In this document: one piece after another, positions 1-8,700 of the stretch | Position numbering within the stretch: position 1 is the stretch's first letter | How the letters are laid out: the number at the start of each line of letters is the position of its first letter | Program-made: the position numbers and the translations under genes | The notes under the pieces: generated by a model | What the model saw: the letters and a program-made list of their open reading frames with translations, nothing else | Databases searched by the model: none | Told to the model about the DNA's origin: nothing | Source of the DNA: an uncultured Clostridia bacterium | GTDB taxonomy: Bacteria; Bacillota; Clostridia; Christensenellales; CAG-314 | Reading direction: 5' to 3' | Assembly: GCA_934230325.1 (NCBI GenBank) | Contig: CAKQEP010000015.1 | Location: forward strand, 1-23,686 | DNA length: 23,686 nucleotides

Positions 1-144
1 CCGCGACGATTATTTTTGCGCAGCAAAAACGCCTCGCGCCTTTTAGGATAAGGATTTTTTGATTATTTGCGACGGGTGCGAGCGAAGGCGTACTGTCAAG
101 GTACGTCGAGCGAGTAGCCGCCGCAAAGAGCGAAAAAGACTATC
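1..144. repeat. Intergenic direct repeat, copy 1 (cut by window edge)
   Basis: This stretch is almost identical to 192-335 at a constant offset of 191 bp. By eye the 144 aligned bases differ at four places (44, 45, 100, 139 in this copy). Inside it are a perfect 7-bp hairpin (TTTTTGC, loop GCA, GCAAAAA) and a GTAC-centred stem (CGTAC...GTACG). No translated frame looks like a protein. The element may begin left of base 1. It is probably a dispersed noncoding repeat that has been tandemly duplicated, and no terminal inverted repeats or transposase are visible. Confidence 0.8.
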
Positions 145-191
145 AATACGACCAACAAGTTTTTTGTCGCGTTTACAAGGGGTGAGAATAG

Positions 192-335
192 CCGCGACGA
201 TTATTTTTGCGCAGCAAAAACGCCTCGCGCCTTTCGGGATAAGGATTTTTTGATTATTTGCGACGGGTGCGAGCGAAGGCGTACTGTCAAAGTACGTCGA
301 GCGAGTAGCCGCCGCAAAGAGCGAAAAAGGCTATC
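192..335. repeat. Intergenic direct repeat, copy 2
   Basis: Second copy of the 144-bp element, 191 bp after copy 1. The 47-bp spacer between copies (145-191) has no counterpart after copy 2. This copy lies just beyond the stop codon of the flavodiiron protein, so it would be in the 3' region of that transcript, and no conventional terminator hairpin with a T-tract was seen between the stop and the repeat. Confidence 0.8.
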
Positions 336-361
336 CCGAAGGTAATCGTCGTCGGCTATTC

Positions 362-2230
362 TCATCCCCTAAACTCAAAGTCGCTTTTGGGGTGTTTACA
401 TAGCGGACAAACCCAGTCTGCGGGTAAATCTTTAAATTTTGTTCCTGCGGGGATACCGTTTGCGGGGTCGCCTTTTTCCTCGTCGTAAACGTATCCGCAT
501 ATCTTGCACACCCAAACTTTTTTAGAATTATTTTCCGTCGGTTTAGGTTGCGGTTTTATATTTTTAAAGTAGTAGTCGTATGTCAAAGAAAGGTCGGAGT
601 TGAGCCACATTGTTTCCGTGACTTCGCCCGCAAAAAGGTAATGCGTGCCAAAATCGACTACTTCCGTCACGTCGCAGCTCAAAACGCCGTTGGTATATTT
701 TGGGATATAGAGCAAGCCGTTGGAAGTTCTTTTTTGTTGGGCGCAACCTTCAAATTTGTTTTTGTCGCGTCCGCTGCTAAATCCAAACCGTTCAAACACT
801 TTAAAGGGGGCGTCGGTGGTCAATATCGACACGTTGAACTTTTTGGTAGCAAGCACCATTCCCGCCGTAAAATTGTTTTTGTTGACGCACACGGAAATTC
901 TGTTGGGGTTGTTTGTAACCTGCATAACGGTGTTTATTATGCAACCGTTATCTTTGTCGCCTTGCTTTGCCGTCAATACGTACAACCCGTAAGGAACTTT
1001 TGTCAAAACGGCGTTGTCGTCGGTGGCATACGGCTTGACTTTAAAGGTTGCGGCGAGCGCGTCTACCAAAGCCGTCAACTGCGAAAGTTGCGTTTCTTTA
1101 AGGGAAGAAGTGACCGTAACCGTCGGCTCGACAAAATCCATGTCGCGGCAGCCGGACAGAATATTTTTCATGAGAGACGCAGACGTAGGCGCCCAACTTC
1201 CGTTTTGGATAATCGCGACGGTACGTTTTTGAAGGTTGTGTTCTTTAATTTCTCTCAACACTTGGTCCATAGTGACAAATATTCCCGCGTTGTAAGTGGT
1301 GGACGCAAACAGCAAGTGGCTGTATTTAAACGCCGCCGCAACGATTTCCGACGATGGCGTAACGGACACGTCAAACATAACGGTCTTTATCCCCCTATCT
1401 CTAAGCATACTCGACGCTATTTCCGCAGCGTTTTCCGTATTGCCGTAAACGGAAGCGTATGCAATCGCAACGCCTTGTTCTTCCGGAGTATAAGTCGCCC
1501 ATTTGACGTATTTGTCTATATAATACGCAATGTTTTTTCTCCACACAAACCCGTGCAAGGGGCAAATGACGTTGATTTCCAACGCTGCCGCCTTGTTTAG
1601 CAACGCCATAGTTTGCGCGCCGTATTTACCGACGATATTGCAGTAATACCGCCTTGCCTCGTCGAGATAATCTCTGTCAAAATCCACTTCGTCGGCAAAC
1701 ATCGCGCCGTTTAACGCGCCAAAACACCCGAAAGCGTCGGCAGAAAACAAAATTTTGTCCGTTTTGTCGTACGTCACCATTACTTCCGGCCAGTGAACCA
1801 TCGGCGCCATAACAAAACAAAAACAGTGTTTGCCCGTGCAGAACTCGGTTTTTTCGTCTACGAGATATTTGTCAAACGCAGAGTCGAAAAAATTGTCCGT
1901 CATTGCGGAAGTTTTTGCGTTGCATACTACTTTGACTTCCGGATAACGCAAGGCCAGTTCCTTTAAAGTGGCGGAGTGGTCCGGCTCCATGTGTTGAATA
2001 ACAACGTAGTCAAGTTTGCGCCCGTTTAATACGTGCTCGACGTTTTCAAAAAAGACTTTGCCTACCGCCTTGTCAACGGTATCAAACAACACCGTCTTTT
2101 CGTCAAGCAAAAGGTAAGAGTTGTAAGATACGCCGTCGGGAACGGAATAAACTCCTTCAAACATCGCAAGCCGCCTGTCGTTGCCGCCCACCCAGTATAA
2201 ATCTTCGGTAATTTTTTTAACGCAGTGCAT
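362..2230 (-). CDS. Flavodiiron protein fused to flavin reductase domain and rubredoxin
   Basis: Likely a cytoplasmic oxygen (or nitric oxide) reductase of the FprA type, which uses a di-iron site to reduce O2 to water and protects anaerobes from oxygen. The 622 residues show three modules. Residues 1-250 are the beta-lactamase-like di-iron domain with ligands H80, E82, D84 (in HMEPDH), H146, D165 and H226, spaced as in known FprA proteins. Residues 253-395 are a flavodoxin domain (start YASVYGNTENAA). Residues 405-555 resemble a flavin reductase domain. Residues 570-622 are a rubredoxin with C575, C578, C608 and C611. The start was chosen at the ATG at 2228-2230 because AGGAGG sits 5 nt upstream; an in-frame ATG ten codons earlier lacks such a site. 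All metal ligands are intact, so it should be active. The fusion may carry its own electron relay to the flavodiiron core. Confidence 0.95.
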   Translation of the reverse strand: MHCVKKITEDLYWVGGNDRRLAMFEGVYSVPDGVSYNSYLLLDEKTVLFDTVDKAVGKVFFENVEHVLNGRKLDYVVIQHMEPDHSATLKELALRYPEVKVVCNAKTSAMTDNFFDSAFDKYLVDEKTEFCTGKHCFCFVMAPMVHWPEVMVTYDKTDKILFSADAFGCFGALNGAMFADEVDFDRDYLDEARRYYCNIVGKYGAQTMALLNKAAALEINVICPLHGFVWRKNIAYYIDKYVKWATYTPEEQGVAIAYASVYGNTENAAEIASSMLRDRGIKTVMFDVSVTPSSEIVAAAFKYSHLLFASTTYNAGIFVTMDQVLREIKEHNLQKRTVAIIQNGSWAPTSASLMKNILSGCRDMDFVEPTVTVTSSLKETQLSQLTALVDALAATFKVKPYATDDNAVLTKVPYGLYVLTAKQGDKDNGCIINTVMQVTNNPNRISVCVNKNNFTAGMVLATKKFNVSILTTDAPFKVFERFGFSSGRDKNKFEGCAQQKRTSNGLLYIPKYTNGVLSCDVTEVVDFGTHYLFAGEVTETMWLNSDLSLTYDYYFKNIKPQPKPTENNSKKVWVCKICGYVYDEEKGDPANGIPAGTKFKDLPADWVCPLCKHPKSDFEFRG

Positions 2231-2278
2231 ATATTCCTCCTTTCGCCTTTTTGTCGGCATAACTTTTAATTTGCTGAT

Positions 2279-2308
2279 ATTTTAACATAGCGCGCGTTGC
2301 TTTGTCAA
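2279..2308 (-). promoter_or_regulatory. Promoter of the flavodiiron protein gene
   Basis: On the minus strand TTGACA (2303-2308) is followed after 18 bp by TAAAAT (2279-2284). This is a near-consensus vegetative promoter about 48 bp upstream of the chosen start codon. Confidence 0.7.
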
Positions 2309-2345
2309 CGAGCAAGACAAAATTTGACTTAAACGGATATTTTGA

Positions 2346-2374
2346 TTGCATATTTAACGTTGCGGTACTATAAT
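2346..2374 (+). promoter_or_regulatory. Promoter of the ArsB/SLC13-like transporter gene
   Basis: TTGCAT (2346-2351), 17 bp, then a perfect TATAAT (2369-2374). Only 8 bp separate the -10 box from the ATG at 2383, so transcription should begin within a base or two of the start codon. No Shine-Dalgarno sequence is present. Confidence 0.65.
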
Positions 2375-2382
2375 ATTACGAT

Positions 2383-3693
2383 ATGAAAACGCTTTGCCTT
2401 ATTTTGTGCGGCGACGGAATAGCGGGACTTATTCTTCTCGCCGCTCTCCGCCCGTCGATAAAAATAAAAAATACCGTTTTTAGCGTCTACTGGATTGCTC
2501 CGCTTTTGGCGGCGTTGTTGCTCGTCGCGACGGGGTGCGTAAACGCCAAAGAAGTTTTTTTCGCCCTCACTGCAAATACGGCGATAAACCCGCTAAAAAT
2601 TCTCGCGCTGTTTCTGTCGGTGACGGCGTTGTCTGTCTTTTTGGACGAGGCAGGATTTTTTGAAGTTTTGGCGTACAAAACCCTTACCGTCGCTAAAAAC
2701 AGCCAAGTTCAACTTTTTAACGTGCTTTACGCCACCGTAAGCGTGTTGACGGTATTCACAAGCAACGACATCGTCGTGCTGACTTTTACACCCTTTATCT
2801 GTATGTTTGCAAAAAACGCAAAAATAAACCCGCTTCCCTTTTTGATTGCGGAGTTTTGCGCCGCAAACACGTGGAGTTTGCTTTTTGTCATCGGAAACCC
2901 GACTAATATTTACCTTGCGACTTCTGCGGGAATATCTTTCGGAGAATATTTTTTCGTAATGGCCCTGCCCGCTCTCGTAGGCGGACTGACGGCGTGGCTC
3001 GTTTTGCGGCTTGTCTTTGCAAAATCGTTGAAACAACCGCTCCAACCTTTTTGCGGAGCGCCGCCTTCTCCCAAAAATAAGTTTTTTATTACGGCGGGAC
3101 TCATTCACCTTGCCGCTTGCACGATTTTGCTTGCGATTTCTTCCTATATCGGGTTGGAAATGTGGTATATCTGCCTTGCTTTTGCGGCAAGCCTGTATCT
3201 CACTTGCGGTATTTATTGCGTCGCAAAAAAACAAAAAGCAACGCCACTTTTAAACACCGCAAAACGCATACCTTACCAACTCGTACCCTTCGTTTTGTCT
3301 ATGTTTGTGATTGTTCTTGCGTTAAACGCCAACGGATTGACGGCGCAAATAGCAAAACTTCTGTCCACAAACGGCAAAACCGACGTTTTTACTTTTGGAG
3401 CGGCGTCGTATCTGTCCTGCGCGTTGCTTAACAATATTCCTATGAGCGTGCTGTTTGCGTCGGTATGCGAAACCTTGCCAAACTCTGCGCCCGCGCTGTT
3501 CGCTTGCATAACCGGTAGCGATATAGGCGCGTTACTCACTCCGACGTGCGCCCTTGCGGGACTTATGTGGACGGATTTGTTAAAAAAATACGACAACAAA
3601 ATAGGTTGGGGAAAATTTATCCTTTACTGCGGCGGAGTATCCGTCGCCGCTCTCGCCGCGACTCTCGGCGTTTTGTTTTTGGTTGTGCGATAA
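2383..3693 (+). CDS. ArsB/NhaD/SLC13-type ion transporter
   Basis: An integral membrane protein of 436 residues, very hydrophobic with about ten to twelve predicted membrane spans and short charged loops. Two signatures of the ion transporter superfamily (ArsB, NhaD, CitM/SLC13) are visible: TSNDIVVLTFTPFI near residues 126-139, and GNPTNIYLA near residues 172-180. Near the C terminus LLNNIPMSVLFA and GSDIGALLTPTCALAG look like the second, symmetry-related pair of helix hairpins. Members move arsenite, protons/sodium or dicarboxylates across the cytoplasmic membrane, and the substrate here cannot be decided; there is no arsR, arsC or metal-sensing gene beside it. It stands alone between a divergent flavodiiron gene and a convergent membrane protein. 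The start is the only reasonable ATG, although it has no ribosome binding site (see promoter). Confidence 0.85.
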   Translation: MKTLCLILCGDGIAGLILLAALRPSIKIKNTVFSVYWIAPLLAALLLVATGCVNAKEVFFALTANTAINPLKILALFLSVTALSVFLDEAGFFEVLAYKTLTVAKNSQVQLFNVLYATVSVLTVFTSNDIVVLTFTPFICMFAKNAKINPLPFLIAEFCAANTWSLLFVIGNPTNIYLATSAGISFGEYFFVMALPALVGGLTAWLVLRLVFAKSLKQPLQPFCGAPPSPKNKFFITAGLIHLAACTILLAISSYIGLEMWYICLAFAASLYLTCGIYCVAKKQKATPLLNTAKRIPYQLVPFVLSMFVIVLALNANGLTAQIAKLLSTNGKTDVFTFGAASYLSCALLNNIPMSVLFASVCETLPNSAPALFACITGSDIGALLTPTCALAGLMWTDLLKKYDNKIGWGKFILYCGGVSVAALAATLGVLFLVVR

Positions 3694-3857
3694 AGCGTTT
3701 TTTTGCTCGTTGCCGCCGCTAATTTTTCTTGCCGCTTTTAGCCGTTTTGCGATTGCGCAATGCGTTTGGTTTTGCACTAAAAACGGATATACGTAAGCAA
3801 TTTTTTTATATAAACCGCCTTTAAAGCCGTTTTGCCCGCCAGTGTTTTTCAAACAAA

Positions 3858-3894
3858 AACTCCGCAGAAAATATCTGCGGAGTTGATTTTTTTG
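3858..3894. terminator. Bidirectional terminator between convergent genes
   Basis: A perfect 11-bp stem (3858-3868 with 3874-3884, loop AAATA) is followed by GATTTTTTT on the plus strand, and on the minus strand by a TTTTTG tract. It serves the transporter gene ending at 3693 and the membrane protein gene ending at 3982. The rest of 3694-3981 shows no coding or structured signal. Confidence 0.85.
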
Positions 3895-3981
3895 GTTTAC
3901 GCGCGGATTTTTAGTCGTAGCCGCCAAAAAGGTCAAAAAGACCGTTTAAAAGGTCGTTTACGCCGTCAAAAAATCCAAAGT

Positions 3982-5325
3982 TTAAAACAAGAGTATCAAG
4001 GACACCAACCCGTTTGCAACAAGTCCCGCGATTATGCCTCCGACGGTATGAAACAGTATCGACCAACCCGTGAGTTCTCTCATTTTAAGGCTGTCCAACA
4101 TAGACACGTGAGTAGAAAGGTATCCGCTCCAAAACATACACATAGCGGTAAAGACAGCCGCCGTATGCGGGGTGAGTACCATTCCGTTTTTGATTACGCC
4201 GAGCGACGCGCCTGCGCTGCCCAACGCCGTCAAAGGCACCGCTATATCGGACGGATTAGAAAATCCAAAAAGCGGTTTCAACACGGGTGACAGCCAGTTT
4301 CCGAGCAAAGGAATAAGCCCGACGCCTTCCCCCGCCGCTCCAGTATAACCGCCTGCGGGCATTGTGTTTGACAAAATAAGCACCAACGTTGCTATTACAA
4401 GCACACCCGGAATTACGCTTATACCTATTTTTACGCCGTTGCCGCCGCCGTCAAGAAACGCCGAAATAAATCTGCTCCCTACCGAGCCTTTGCGTACTTC
4501 TCTAAATTTGGTAAAATCAAAATTTACTTCGCTTTCGCCGTCTTCTACTGCGGGAGCGTCTTTTCCGTAAATCTTTTTGGTTTTTAACAGCATAACTCTC
4601 GTAAGCAAAATGCTTGTCAAAAACACCGCCAAAAACCCGACGAGCGACGCCCACGCAAGGCTGTTGCCTTCTGCGTCGTTGGTAGCCATAATAGTCACCA
4701 AAACGATAAGTCCCATACCGTAAGTCGTGCCGATATTTGTTAGCGCGCCCAACTGATACTTTTTGAAATATCTGCGATATCCCGTGTTGTCTGCAAGCGT
4801 CAAAACTGCGGGGTTATCCGACAAAAAACTCGCAAGAATTGCCATGCTCGTAGCGCCCGGCATACCGAAAAGCGGTTTCATAAGCGGCGCAAACACTTTG
4901 TTTGCAAGGCTTATTACGCCAAACTCCGTCAAGACTTCTGCAAACGCGCCCATAAGCACCGTTATCGCCATAATGTACCAAACGGTTTTGGTGAGTAAGT
5001 CGTACGCCGTGTTGAACATCGTGTTGACGAGATTGCTCATTCCCATTACGATACCCAACGCGACAAAAACGGCAATAACGATACCCAAACATACAAAACC
5101 TTCTACGCTTACCACCTTTTTGACAGTCGATCCGACGGGCAGTTGCGATTTTTTTTCGCAATCCTTTTGGTCGGTCGCTCCGATTAGGTCGGCTTGATTG
5201 TTTTTGTCGGTTTGAGCAGTTGCGCTTGACGAGTCGTTTAAGTCGAGCGTATCGTTTTTGTTAGTTTGGTTAATCTCTGTTTGCTGTTCTTCCGCCCGTC
5301 GGGGCGGAACGGGTTTATCTTTCAT
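3982..5325 (-). CDS. Gate-domain (nucleoside recognition-like) membrane protein, YjiH-like
   Basis: A 447-residue membrane protein. The first 70 or so residues are a polar tail rich in Q, N, D, E and K, unusual for the family and presumably cytoplasmic. After that come about eight to ten membrane spans. Two related Gate-type segments can be seen: around GMPGATSMAILASFLSDNPA (residues about 162-181) and around FGFSNPSDIAVPLTALG in the second half, each preceded by a PLMKPLFG or PVLKPLFG motif, which suggests internal duplication. Proteins of this kind are annotated as nucleoside-recognition or YjiH-like membrane proteins and their substrate is generally unproven. The start is the ATG at 5323-5325 with AAGGAG about 7 nt upstream; the longer frame upstream lacks a binding site. 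It has its own promoter and a shared terminator, so it is probably monocistronic. Confidence 0.75.
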   Translation of the reverse strand: MKDKPVPPRRAEEQQTEINQTNKNDTLDLNDSSSATAQTDKNNQADLIGATDQKDCEKKSQLPVGSTVKKVVSVEGFVCLGIVIAVFVALGIVMGMSNLVNTMFNTAYDLLTKTVWYIMAITVLMGAFAEVLTEFGVISLANKVFAPLMKPLFGMPGATSMAILASFLSDNPAVLTLADNTGYRRYFKKYQLGALTNIGTTYGMGLIVLVTIMATNDAEGNSLAWASLVGFLAVFLTSILLTRVMLLKTKKIYGKDAPAVEDGESEVNFDFTKFREVRKGSVGSRFISAFLDGGGNGVKIGISVIPGVLVIATLVLILSNTMPAGGYTGAAGEGVGLIPLLGNWLSPVLKPLFGFSNPSDIAVPLTALGSAGASLGVIKNGMVLTPHTAAVFTAMCMFWSGYLSTHVSMLDSLKMRELTGWSILFHTVGGIIAGLVANGLVSLILLF

Positions 5326-5351
5326 TTTTTTCTCCTTGTACAACCGTAGGT

Positions 5352-5380
5352 AGTTTAACAATATTTTGGGCTGTTGTCAA
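5352..5380 (-). promoter_or_regulatory. Promoter of the Gate-domain membrane protein gene
   Basis: On the minus strand TTGACA (5375-5380), 17 bp, TAAACT (5352-5357). The predicted transcript start leaves a leader of about 20 nt that carries the AAGGAG site. Confidence 0.7.
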
Positions 5381-5478
5381 CCTTTTGACGTATGGTTGTT
5401 TTGCCCGTCTTATTTTTTGTTTTCCCTGCTTTTTTTCGCTCTTAAAAAAACAAATTTCCCGCACAATTTTTAAGTTGT

Positions 5479-5586
5479 TTATAATTTACCTATTACCAAA
5501 GCATAAAACGATATCGCCTCTCGTTTATTTTTGATTTGTTTATATAAACAAAATATTAAATCTTGTCGGCAAGACAAGCGACGCAT
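5479..5586 (-). CDS. Possible small protein (35 aa), low confidence
   Basis: A short minus-strand frame in the noncoding stretch 5381-5616 starts at ATG 5584-5586 (or at the GTG immediately before it) and ends with TAA at 5479-5481. It encodes 35 residues beginning MRRLSCRQDL, with a basic middle and a hydrophobic C-terminal part (ISFYALVIG). A strong AAGGAG lies 9-10 nt before the ATG, which is the main reason to list it. The frame runs through the 18-bp palindrome. No promoter of its own was identified, and it starts just after the terminator of the large lipoprotein gene. It could equally be a chance frame. Confidence 0.22.
   Translation of the reverse strand: MRRLSCRQDLIFCLYKQIKNKREAISFYALVIGKL
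5535..5552. repeat. 18-bp perfect palindrome in noncoding region
   Basis: TTTGTTTATATAAACAAA reads identically on both strands. It is 155 bp upstream of the -35 box of the membrane protein gene and 65 bp from the terminator of the large lipoprotein gene. It could be a protein-binding site. Apart from the items listed, 5381-5616 is AT-rich sequence with no clear content. Confidence 0.5.
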
Positions 5587-5616
5587 CACGCAACACTCCT
5601 TGTTAAATCTTTACAA

Positions 5617-5660
5617 AAAGATAACCGCAGACAAACAAAAACTCGCCTGCGGTTATCTTT
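5617..5660 (-). terminator. Terminator of the large lipoprotein gene
   Basis: A perfect 14-bp stem (5617-5630 with 5647-5660) with a 16-nt loop, followed on the minus strand by a short T-run (stem end plus TTTTTG). It lies about 100 bp after the stop codon of the lipoprotein gene. Confidence 0.75.
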
Positions 5661-5756
5661 ATAAAATTTTTTAGGGTAAATCCTCTTACTCGCTATTTTT
5701 TTTAATACGTTGTTGCTAAATCCGCACAAGTATCCGAGTTATTGCTCGCAAAATCG

Positions 5757-8700
5757 TTATACGTATTCCTCTTGTTTGTTGAATACGGCGGGAACGGAAG
5801 CAGAACCCATCGGCATTTCTTCTTTTTCTGTTATTTCCGGAGCAACCGTTATCGTCAAACCGTCGGGAACAATATTTGTGTTTTGGTTGTACAACTCCAA
5901 AATCACGTAATAGGTAGTGCCTTTTACCACGTTGCGATTTGCTCTCGTGATAAGAATGGTGTAGTCGTTGGGACTGCCTGCTTCTTTCAAAAGATAGTTC
6001 CAGCATCTTACTCCGCCAACATTGTTATACGCCTTCAACAAAGGATTGTCAAAAATAATATCTTCCGACATTTTGCCCGTTTTGTCCGCAACAAAGTAGA
6101 AATAATACACTTTTTGCGTTGAAGTAAAGGTCACTTCCGCGCCGCCCGTAATATCTATCGCTTTTGCCCAATTAGATCCGTCGTGTATGAGGTCAGCCAA
6201 AGCCGTCCATTTTGCATAAAGCGTTTTTGTATTTCCGGCAGAATAATTGTACGGGAAAGTAACGGCTTGTCCGTTAAATTCCGCATTGTCAAACCAACCT
6301 TCAAAGTAATACCCTTCTCTCGTGGTCACGGGAGAGTTGCCTACAAACACTGCGGTGACGTCCTCTACCGCGCTGCCCAAACCGGCATCAAAAGTATAGG
6401 TAGTTTTGGTCACGGTCGTATCGTCGATTTGTTCTCTGATGTCGCCTTCAACGTTGTTTATTTTTCTGCATCCCTGATAATACTCGTTAAACGCCCTGTA
6501 GTAACTATGGTAAGAGCCTGCGGGTACTTTGATAACAACGGGGATAAAAGGATAAACGGTTGCGTACATATTATCTTGTACCTGCGTTCTCTTTGCCGCT
6601 GCTCCAAATGCGTTTCCTGTTTCTCCAACTTCTATTTCGGGAGCGGTCGCGCCAAAAAATTCGATTGTTTTTATCGTTTTTTCCGTATTTGCAAATGCGC
6701 CGTATTCGATTTTTTTGATTCCTGCGCCGATAACAACGTTTTCTATTACGCTACCGTAAAAAACGCTTTTGCCGATACTTTCAACGCTGTCGGGCAAAGT
6801 CACCTTTTTGAGATGAGTGTTTTTGTAAAAAGCAAAGGAAGATATTCTCTTGACGCCGTCTGGCACTACAAATTCCTCGCCCTCTTTGCCGCCGGGATAA
6901 CTGATGAGGCGGGTACCGTCTTTGCTGTAAAGCACTCCGTCCACCTGTTTAAACTCAGGGTTGTTTTGGTCTACCGACCAAGCGGCAAACGTGTTGCCTA
7001 CAAAGTCAAACGCCCATTCGTTGCCGTTGTCGCCTTTGCCCACGTCAATGAGTTTTGCGCCAATGGGGAAAGATACCAACGACGTAGTACCGCTAAAACT
7101 ACTAAAAAGTTCTTCAAGATTGTTGCCGTTGGGGAAGTTTACTTCTCTGAGTTTTCCACAGTTAACAAATACTCCTTGTACCGAGCCGAGCATCGCTACG
7201 TTTGCCCACGTATAGTCGCCTACGGGGTTTGTCGTATCATAATTGATGTCCGTCCAAAACGGGGCTATTTTTTTGAGAGTAGAGGGCAGATTGACGACTT
7301 CCAAATTTCTGGAATACGCAAAGGTTGCCCATTTAAGTTCTGTAAGACCTTCGGGCAAAGTGATATTTACTATACCGCCCACAGCCACCCTGACCGTCTT
7401 GCCTGTTTCCGGATCTTTTTGTCTTTCCTGTTTGTTGCCGTAAAAACAATATGGCTGTATCGACGTGACGCTCGAATCTACCACAAGCGTATCTCTTGCG
7501 TTTGCTACGGCATATTTTATCGCCGTGTTACCTTTATGTCCGTTGTACTCAACGCCCGTACCGATTTCTATGAGCAAATCGTCGCGCGTCATATAATTTG
7601 CGCCTGCAGCCTCTTGTCCTTGTTGGTTTACTATCTTTATCTCGGCAAGCTCCCAACTGCTTCCCTGTTGATAGAAAAAGTCTTTTGCGATAAATTCAAC
7701 GCCGTTGTCGATAGTGAGAGAAGTAATTGTCGTTTGATTGAATATAGCGGAACTACCCACGCCGATTATCCCTTTGGGAAAAACGAGAGAAGTAAGTTTG
7801 CTGCCGGTTTGAGAATAAAACGCGCCGACGGTATACAAACCTGTCTCTTTTTCGGTTTGCGTATATTGAGCGTATTGCTCCGTCCAGACTTTGTGAGAGT
7901 TGTGTCCGTGCACGTATTTAACGTTGCCGCCCTCTTCAAAATTTACGGCGGCGAGAGCCGAACAGTTGTAAAACATTGCTTGGGGAAAACTCTTTAAGTT
8001 ACCCTTTACCGTGACGGTTGCAAGTTTTACGAAAGTAGCAAACAGAGCGTGTTCAACTTCTTCTATTTGACTGCCGATTTCAAAGGCGGTGATGTTTACG
8101 TTGCCGACGGCAACAATTTTTTTGCCGTTTTTGGTAAAGAGAACGTCGGCTTCCGTGTTTCCGCAATTTACTTTTTCCAGTTTATAAGTTTCGTTGCTCT
8201 CTGCAAGAGAAATATGAGTCACCGCCGTGCCGTTGATATTGTTTGCGGCAAAATAGGTGAGAGATGCGGGCAAATCGTATCCCGTAAGTTTTCTGCAACT
8301 TTGAAACGCGTACATTCCTATGGTTTTAAGACCTTCGTTGAAGTAAACGGTAGTCAAACTTCCGCTGTAAGAAAACGCGCCTACCCCTATAGCAACGTAA
8401 CTGTCAGGGATATAAAGTTCCTGCATTTTTTGAAGTTTACTTTTAAAGCCTTCCGTTGCGACTTCTTTAACGGGAAATCCGTTGTGCGTCGTAGGCAAAG
8501 CGATTTGAGTGAGAGTATTGCTCGCGTCCGGATTTGCCACAACGGCATAACCCGTCTTGTCACTGCTCAAAACATATTTAAAATAAGAATCGTCCGTAGG
8601 CACATAAGTGTAAACGGCATTGACGGTCAAGTCCTCAGTAAGGTTTGTGAGAGGTTTGTCCCAGCCCGTCGCAATAAAACAAAAATGAGAAGCGGGAACG

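Noticed and set aside
59..253. 64-residue plus-strand ORF at the left edge
   Set aside because: It is formed by translating the noncoding direct repeat, is very rich in arginine and has no ribosome binding site.
1..335. CRISPR array
   Set aside because: Only two copies, each 144 bp and with one 47-bp spacer, far from CRISPR repeat and spacer sizes; no cas genes nearby.
548..1600. 350-residue ORF opposite the flavodiiron protein gene
   Set aside because: It lies fully antisense to a well-supported gene and its sequence is basic and low in structure, as expected from a shadow frame.
3580..4290. Small ORFs of 118 (-) and 152 (+) residues around the convergent gene ends
   Set aside because: They cross the bidirectional terminator and overlap real genes in other frames, with no binding site or recognisable product.
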